DNA from: Piper betle
Taxonomy: Eukaryota > Streptophyta > Magnoliopsida > Piperales > Piperaceae
Assembly: GCA_033002965.1 (NCBI GenBank)
Contig: JAURVB010001854.1
Coordinates: 1 to 64,000 of the forward strand
Reading direction: 5' to 3'
DNA length: 64,000 nucleotides
Shown: positions 59,151 to 64,000 of the stretch, one piece after another
How the letters are laid out: every line of letters begins with the position of its first letter
Position numbering within the stretch: the stretch's first letter is position 1
Notes under the pieces: generated by a model
The model's database searches: none
The model's input: the letters and a program-made list of their open reading frames with translations, nothing else
What the model was told of the DNA's origin: nothing
Translations under genes and position numbers: made by a program

Positions 59151-59559
59151 AAACATCATCTTGATCATTTTTTAGCACATTTTCCAACAATTTTCACTCT
59201 CTAGTTTCGTCTCTTCCTTGTTGGGAGCCTCTCTATCTTCTCTCATGTATAGGTACAACTGTCCTCTTCCTCTCGCATGTATCTATAGTGTATGTGGTCT
59301 TTTTAGTTTTAGGTTTGATTAATGGGTAATTAAATACTAATTAATTCATAATGAATTCAAATTGAGTTGAATTAAGTCAAGTGATGATATTAGTAATACT
59401 TGATTATATGTTTATTATCTTATGTTTGTATATGAAATCATGCTTCATATTATATATAGATAACTAAATTATTTTTGTTATTATTATTGTTAGTGTTGTT
59501 GATTTATGTACATGGTTGTCTTTTAACTTCATGATCATGTGGGATAATTATTAATAAAC
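59151..59559. other. No recognisable gene
   Basis: Begins with CT-rich leader-like sequence after the TATA-like run of the right palindrome unit, then AT-rich. No frames. Confidence 0.45.
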
Positions 59560-60169
59560 TATAAAACCGAGCTTCGGCCTGGGGTTTTACCCGCTTGTTA
59601 TTTCCCCAGTTCGGGCCAATCTCGAGTCGGTTCGAGTGAGCTCAAGCTAGACAAATTTTTAGATCATGAGTATGGGCCCAGATGGCCGTATGAGTATGTT
59701 ATAGTGCTTGAATATGCCTGATATGCAGATGATCAAAACATGAGCTATCAAAGTATACGTGAGGTATACAGATGATTTGTATGAGTTAGCCAGGGTTTTA
59801 GGCCTATATTTAATCCATTGCAATGTTTAGTATCTGTTTGGGATTTCCAGGGTATCTCATTTACATGCATCTTAGGGATTTTGGACTACCAGATTGCCCC
59901 TGTGGGCCTAACTTGATTGAGTAGCAAATTTTTTCTTTACCCGATTGAGTTGAGGGTTTCGAAGCCCATTTAGCCTTCTTACCTCGATTCTTGCCTATAG
60001 AGTCACTTTTAGGATTCAAATCAATTTTGACTTTTGACTGTCTCAATTTGAGCTATCCATTCATATTTATATTGCATATATCCATAGGTGGGCCCCACTA
60101 GGCCTTGTCGAATGTCCAGATCGTGCCACATGGGAAGATTCAAGCCGTACACTCAGTCTTAGCTTCACT
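59560..60169 (+). mobile_element. Family L LTR, first ~610 bp, interrupted at 60170
   Basis: Starts TATAAAACCGAGC (TG changed to TA) with partner GGGGTTTTACCC, and continues with GATCATGAGTATGGGCCC and CCGTACACTCAGTC, then is cut by the next TGTAAAACCCC start. Confidence 0.68.
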
Positions 60170-62089
60170 TGTAAAACCCCAGTTTTGGGTTAGGGTTTTA
60201 CCTGCTTGTAGGTTACCCGGTTCGGGCAAGTCTCAAGTCGATTCGAGCGGGCTTGAGCCAGAATAATTTCAAGAATATAAGTATGAGGCCGAGATGGCCA
60301 TATAAGCATGTTATGGAGGTTTAGTTTGCCCGACATGCATATTATATTTTTAGATATGATACAGTAGAGAATTAGTTAATAGTGTACTCATGAGGTACAC
60401 ATATGATTTTTATTAGTTAGCTAGGAATTTAGGCCTATATTTAGGGCATTGCAGCGTTTAGCATCCGCTTGGGATTTTCTAGGTATTTCATTTGCATACA
60501 CCATTGGAATTTCGGATCACTCGATTGTGCCCCTGTGGGCCCAGCTTGATTGAGTTGAACGATCGAGGCCCATTTAACTTCTTGGCACGATCCCTGCCTA
60601 TAGAGTCACTTTTACGACTCAACTCAGTTTCAACTTTGGATGGTCTCAATCCGAGCTTTCCATCCATATGTATATTTCCTATACTCATAGGTGGGTCCTA
60701 CTAGACCACTAGTTGTTAGACATTTAGATTGTGCCACATGGCAAGATCTGAGCCATCCACATCAGCCTTGGCTTCTTCATGTTATATTTCTAGAGAATTT
60801 TCACAATTTTATAATTTACACCCTTTAGTGCAGCCACCAGTTCGGCTCACTGCCAGCAAGTTTCCACCTCGGCCTCGGCCATTGTATCGGTACGACTGTG
60901 ACTACCTTGCGATTGACTATTAGTCTATATCCACGATCACCACCAGCACCGCCATAGTCGCCGCTGGCGTCGACGTTTTTGGTTTCAGTTTTTGCCATGC
61001 CACCACCTGTTTGGGCCATTTTCCAGCTCCGACGAGTGTCCTCTGGTGAAGCTTACCACCCACCGTGACAGCTTCCCCTCGCCGAGATCTATAGTTTGGG
61101 ACCGACACCGGCCTCCACCATGGCCACGATTCCCGCTGGCGACTCGCACTTGCACAACGGCATTTTTGGTTGTTTTTCGGCCATTTTTCGGCTAGCCACC
61201 GGCTGGACACCACCGACCATCAGCACAGTTAGGTTCATCTTGTCGAGGCCGACATTTTGAGACCACCCATGAGCTTTGCCATGGCCACAAATGCAGCCTG
61301 TGCAATCGCCGCCCTTGGTGCCGATACCGCTGCTTATCGGCCATTTTTTGACCAACCAACCAGCGAACTCCTCCAATCGTCACCACCAGCACCTCCACCT
61401 TGATCCTCCTAGTTGATCCTGATCAGCGGGGACCCCAGCTGCGCCGTTGCTGCTGTTTTCTGGCGACAGGGACTGCCACCCCCCAATCTGGCCCGCTTAC
61501 CCAGTTCACGTTCACCTGTCTGTGATCGCGTCCGCCTAGCCATGTCCGAGTCTGCCAATCTGAGCCCGTGTTTATGTCCGCCTAGTCAACCCAACCCATT
61601 TTCTAGTTAACCCAAACCGAGTTGGTTTAGCTCATTCGATTCGGTTGGTTTAGCTCGGTTCGGTCAGGTTCAACTCAGTTTAAGCTCGTTTTGGGCCGTT
61701 TCTCGACTATTTTTGGTAATTTGATAACCCCTATGTTAGTTTTTGATGTATATTCACATGATTTAGTATTATTGGGTGTTATAATTATTTTTCTTTATTT
61801 ATTATTTTATTTATTTATTCATTATTAATTAATTATTTTATTTATATGTGTATCATATATGATGAATGTTTGCATGATTATTTGATATTATTAATATTAT
61901 ATTTACTTATGAATATTAGTCTTATTATGTTTGCAAAATTGTATATATATTATTTATTTATTTGTTCGTTATGTGTATGTTATTATTTATTTGTATTTAA
62001 TTATGCATTTTTGTATTGTATGACTATGATATTATTAATATTCATGATTAATGAGTATTAACTAAGTGTTAGTTTATCCATTTATTTAT

Positions 62090-62122
<33 letters not shown>

Positions 62123-62881
62123 GGTTTACTAACACGATGGTATATGTTGATATTTACTTGTGTTTACCCGTATATTTATATAGTATAATTATATTATTAT
62201 TTTATGATTAGAGTAATGTTCTTGTTTATGTATTTATTATTTATCTAATTATCTATGAGTGCATTTTCTTATTTATTTATTTACTTATTATTATGTCTAG
62301 ATTTTCATGTCACGTGTTTAGTTATAGGTTTGTTAGCATTATTTTCTTTATTAGGTTGTATCGATGTTATGAGCACACACCACAAACATGCATCATATAG
62401 AGATATTAGTATTTTACTTAGCAGTGGGTTCCAATGTAGGTCTCGGAGTCTAAGATTGCCATAGATATGCAAATATGCATGGAGCTTGGACCACAGGTCT
62501 GTGGAACTCTCCTCTCTGCTTGACTCTTTGCGTGTCTAGTTCAATCGTGTTTTATACAAAGAGCGGAATTGGCGGTGTTTAATAGATCCCTACAATGTCG
62601 AGCCATTTAGCCATGTTTTCTACACATGTTTAATAAAACTTCAAGGATGATATCCCTTGTTGGTTTTCAAACTTAAACTCCAGAAATTTATGATACATGC
62701 CTCTTCTATAAGCCTATTATCTAATATATGTAGGTCTTGCAATCTTCAGTCGACTTTGGTGGGAGGACAGATAAATGCACACACACTTGAGCTCAGCGCA
62801 ATTATTTGCCTTCTTATTTTATTTATGTTCAATGTGTTTTGACGTGCATTTAACGGTCTCTTCCACTCTTATGACACTAAG
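60170..62881 (+). mobile_element. Family L LTR, interrupted near its 3' end at 62882
   Basis: Starts TGTAAAACCCCAG with partner GTTAGGGTTTTACC. It shows the whole family body: GC-rich patch 60840-61560, AT-rich patch 61740-62290, conserved 3' third from about 62340. It stops at GACACTAAG, which matches the position of GACACCAAG (about 51035) in 48109-51164, so about 130 bases of its 3' end lie beyond the inserted chromovirus LTR, outside the window. Confidence 0.75.
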
Positions 62882-64000
62882 TGTAAAGACTGTAAAATAT
62901 ACATATATATATTCGACTCAGTTAGGGAAGGATCAAACGTTGGAGAAATTATTATTATTATAATAATATTATTATATTATTATATTCTCTACCCGGTTAA
63001 ATAATATATTTTATTCTTTACCCAGTTACCCGGTTAAATGAAATGCTGGTATTGGGGTGTTTTCCCATCCCCTAGCTGTCATTTTCATTTTATATTTTTG
63101 TGAGGGGGCGTCATCCTCACCCTAGCCACCTATTTCTCCTCTTCCTCACCCTAACCACCTACTCTCATCTTCTTCTCCTCTTCTAGAGCCAGCTTCTTCC
63201 TTTTGCTTGGGTATCCTTCCTATCTCCCTACTCTTAGTTTTCATGCATTTCATGATTGCCATGCTAATTTCTGCTGTTTCATAAATTCATGATCATCATG
63301 TAAAATTCTGCTGCTTCATCAATTCATGATCGTCATGTAAAGTTCTACTGTTTCATCAATTCATGGTCGTTTTGTTTTGCTGTTGCTTCATCAACGTCCT
63401 TGATTTGAAATCATCTAGTTTAGGATAGTTAAGTTGCAGTCCCTAGCGTCTTATGATTTCGGTGCATGGGGTTTGGATAGTGGGCTGTCGTGCGGGTAGA
63501 AGGGGAGTGTTCCCTGTGGTGCTGCTGGCCGGACGGTGTTCACCTTGCATTCCCGGTGGTGCTGCTAGCCAGGCAACGTGTGTCTTGGTGCAGGATGGGG
63601 TGTCGCCTTGGATCGCTGCTGTAAAGCACAAACTTGAGGCTTCCTCGCTTGCTGTTTTAATTGTGTTGTTGACACTGTGTTAGGGGTGCTCAATAGAGTT
63701 GTTCAATTGGATTGTTTGGGAAGCAATTAGTGAAGGACGTGATCTGGTTTTGGGTTGAAGAAGAAGACGTCAGGTCTGGTTTTGTGCCAAAGATGGCGTT
63801 TGGAGAAGAGAAGAATGTTGGGAAGAAGAAGAAGATGGCAAATCTATAATATATGCTTGACTCGACACCAACTCGAGTTAAAAATAATACTAACTTGTAA
63901 TAAATCTTTAAAAATAATTATTCTAATGGGTTATGGGTTAAAGTTGCTAAACTAATTAATTATTGTAAAAATCGCCATAAGTAATAAACATACAGTAATG
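62882..64000 (+). mobile_element. Chromovirus family T LTR, cut by the window end
   Basis: Starts TGTAAAGACTG and follows 18101 onward: GGTTAGGGAAGGATCAAACG, ACCCGGTTAAATAATATA, the GGTGCTGCTGGCC patch, ACTCGAGTTAAAAATAATAC, to AATCGCCATAAGTAATAAA at the window end. Whether it is solo or the 5' LTR of a full element cannot be seen. Confidence 0.85.

Noticed and set aside
1..64000. Endogenous pararetrovirus or other viral insert
   Set aside because: All RT and integrase remnants fit Ty3/gypsy retrotransposons; no movement-protein or coat-protein-like frame was recognised.

Overview
This window reads as repeat-rich nuclear DNA of a flowering plant. The sequence shows chromodomain-type Ty3/gypsy polyprotein remnants, an Athila-like gag-protease element, LTRs with plant-type tRNA primer sites, a TRIM, hAT remnants and one plant-style gene in a TE-free stretch. 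The species cannot be named from this. No rRNA, tRNA, CRISPR, bacterial, organellar or recognisable viral gene was found. Nearly all of the window is transposable element, mostly LTR retrotransposon, and much of it is nested.

Layout, left to right. 0-3.1 kb: a scrap of gypsy integrase (+) abutting a minus-strand chromovirus 3' end (truncated LTR, PPT, chromodomain integrase). 3.5-3.9 kb: first copy of a palindrome-bearing repeat. 5.0-6.0 kb: solo LTR (TSD TAGTC) of a non-autonomous LTR family called here family K. 7.7-10.1 kb: decayed gypsy pol (-). 10.1-12.1 kb: a complete 2-kb family K element. 12.1-12.8 kb: Tat/Ogre-like integrase (+). 13.1-15.0 kb: hAT transposase relic holding a 503-bp MITE. 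15.5-23.3 kb: a decayed multi-exon minus-strand gene, possibly of the plant mobile domain type, split by a second full family K element (TSD CCTAT), whose own 5' LTR is split by a 2.65-kb chromovirus solo LTR (TSD GAGAT).

23.3-29.5 kb is the quiet part and holds the only convincing intact host gene, an SNRNP27-type tri-snRNP splicing protein (27972-28574, minus). 29.5-35.8 kb: two nested ~3-kb LTRs in minus orientation (family L). 36.7-44.3 kb: an Athila-like gag-protease element arranged as three LTRs in tandem inside one CAAAC target duplication. 46.4-46.9 kb: a complete TRIM. 46.9-62.9 kb: a pile of ~3-kb family L LTRs in plus orientation, several inserted in each other, interrupted at 57.7-59.1 kb by an inverted pair of the palindrome repeat around GC-rich DNA. 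The window ends inside another chromovirus LTR that starts at 62882.

Apart from the splicing gene, the coding pieces do not work together: they are broken retrotransposon or transposon genes. The useful information is the order of insertions, which can be read from target-site duplications, and the recombination events that removed or rearranged element parts.
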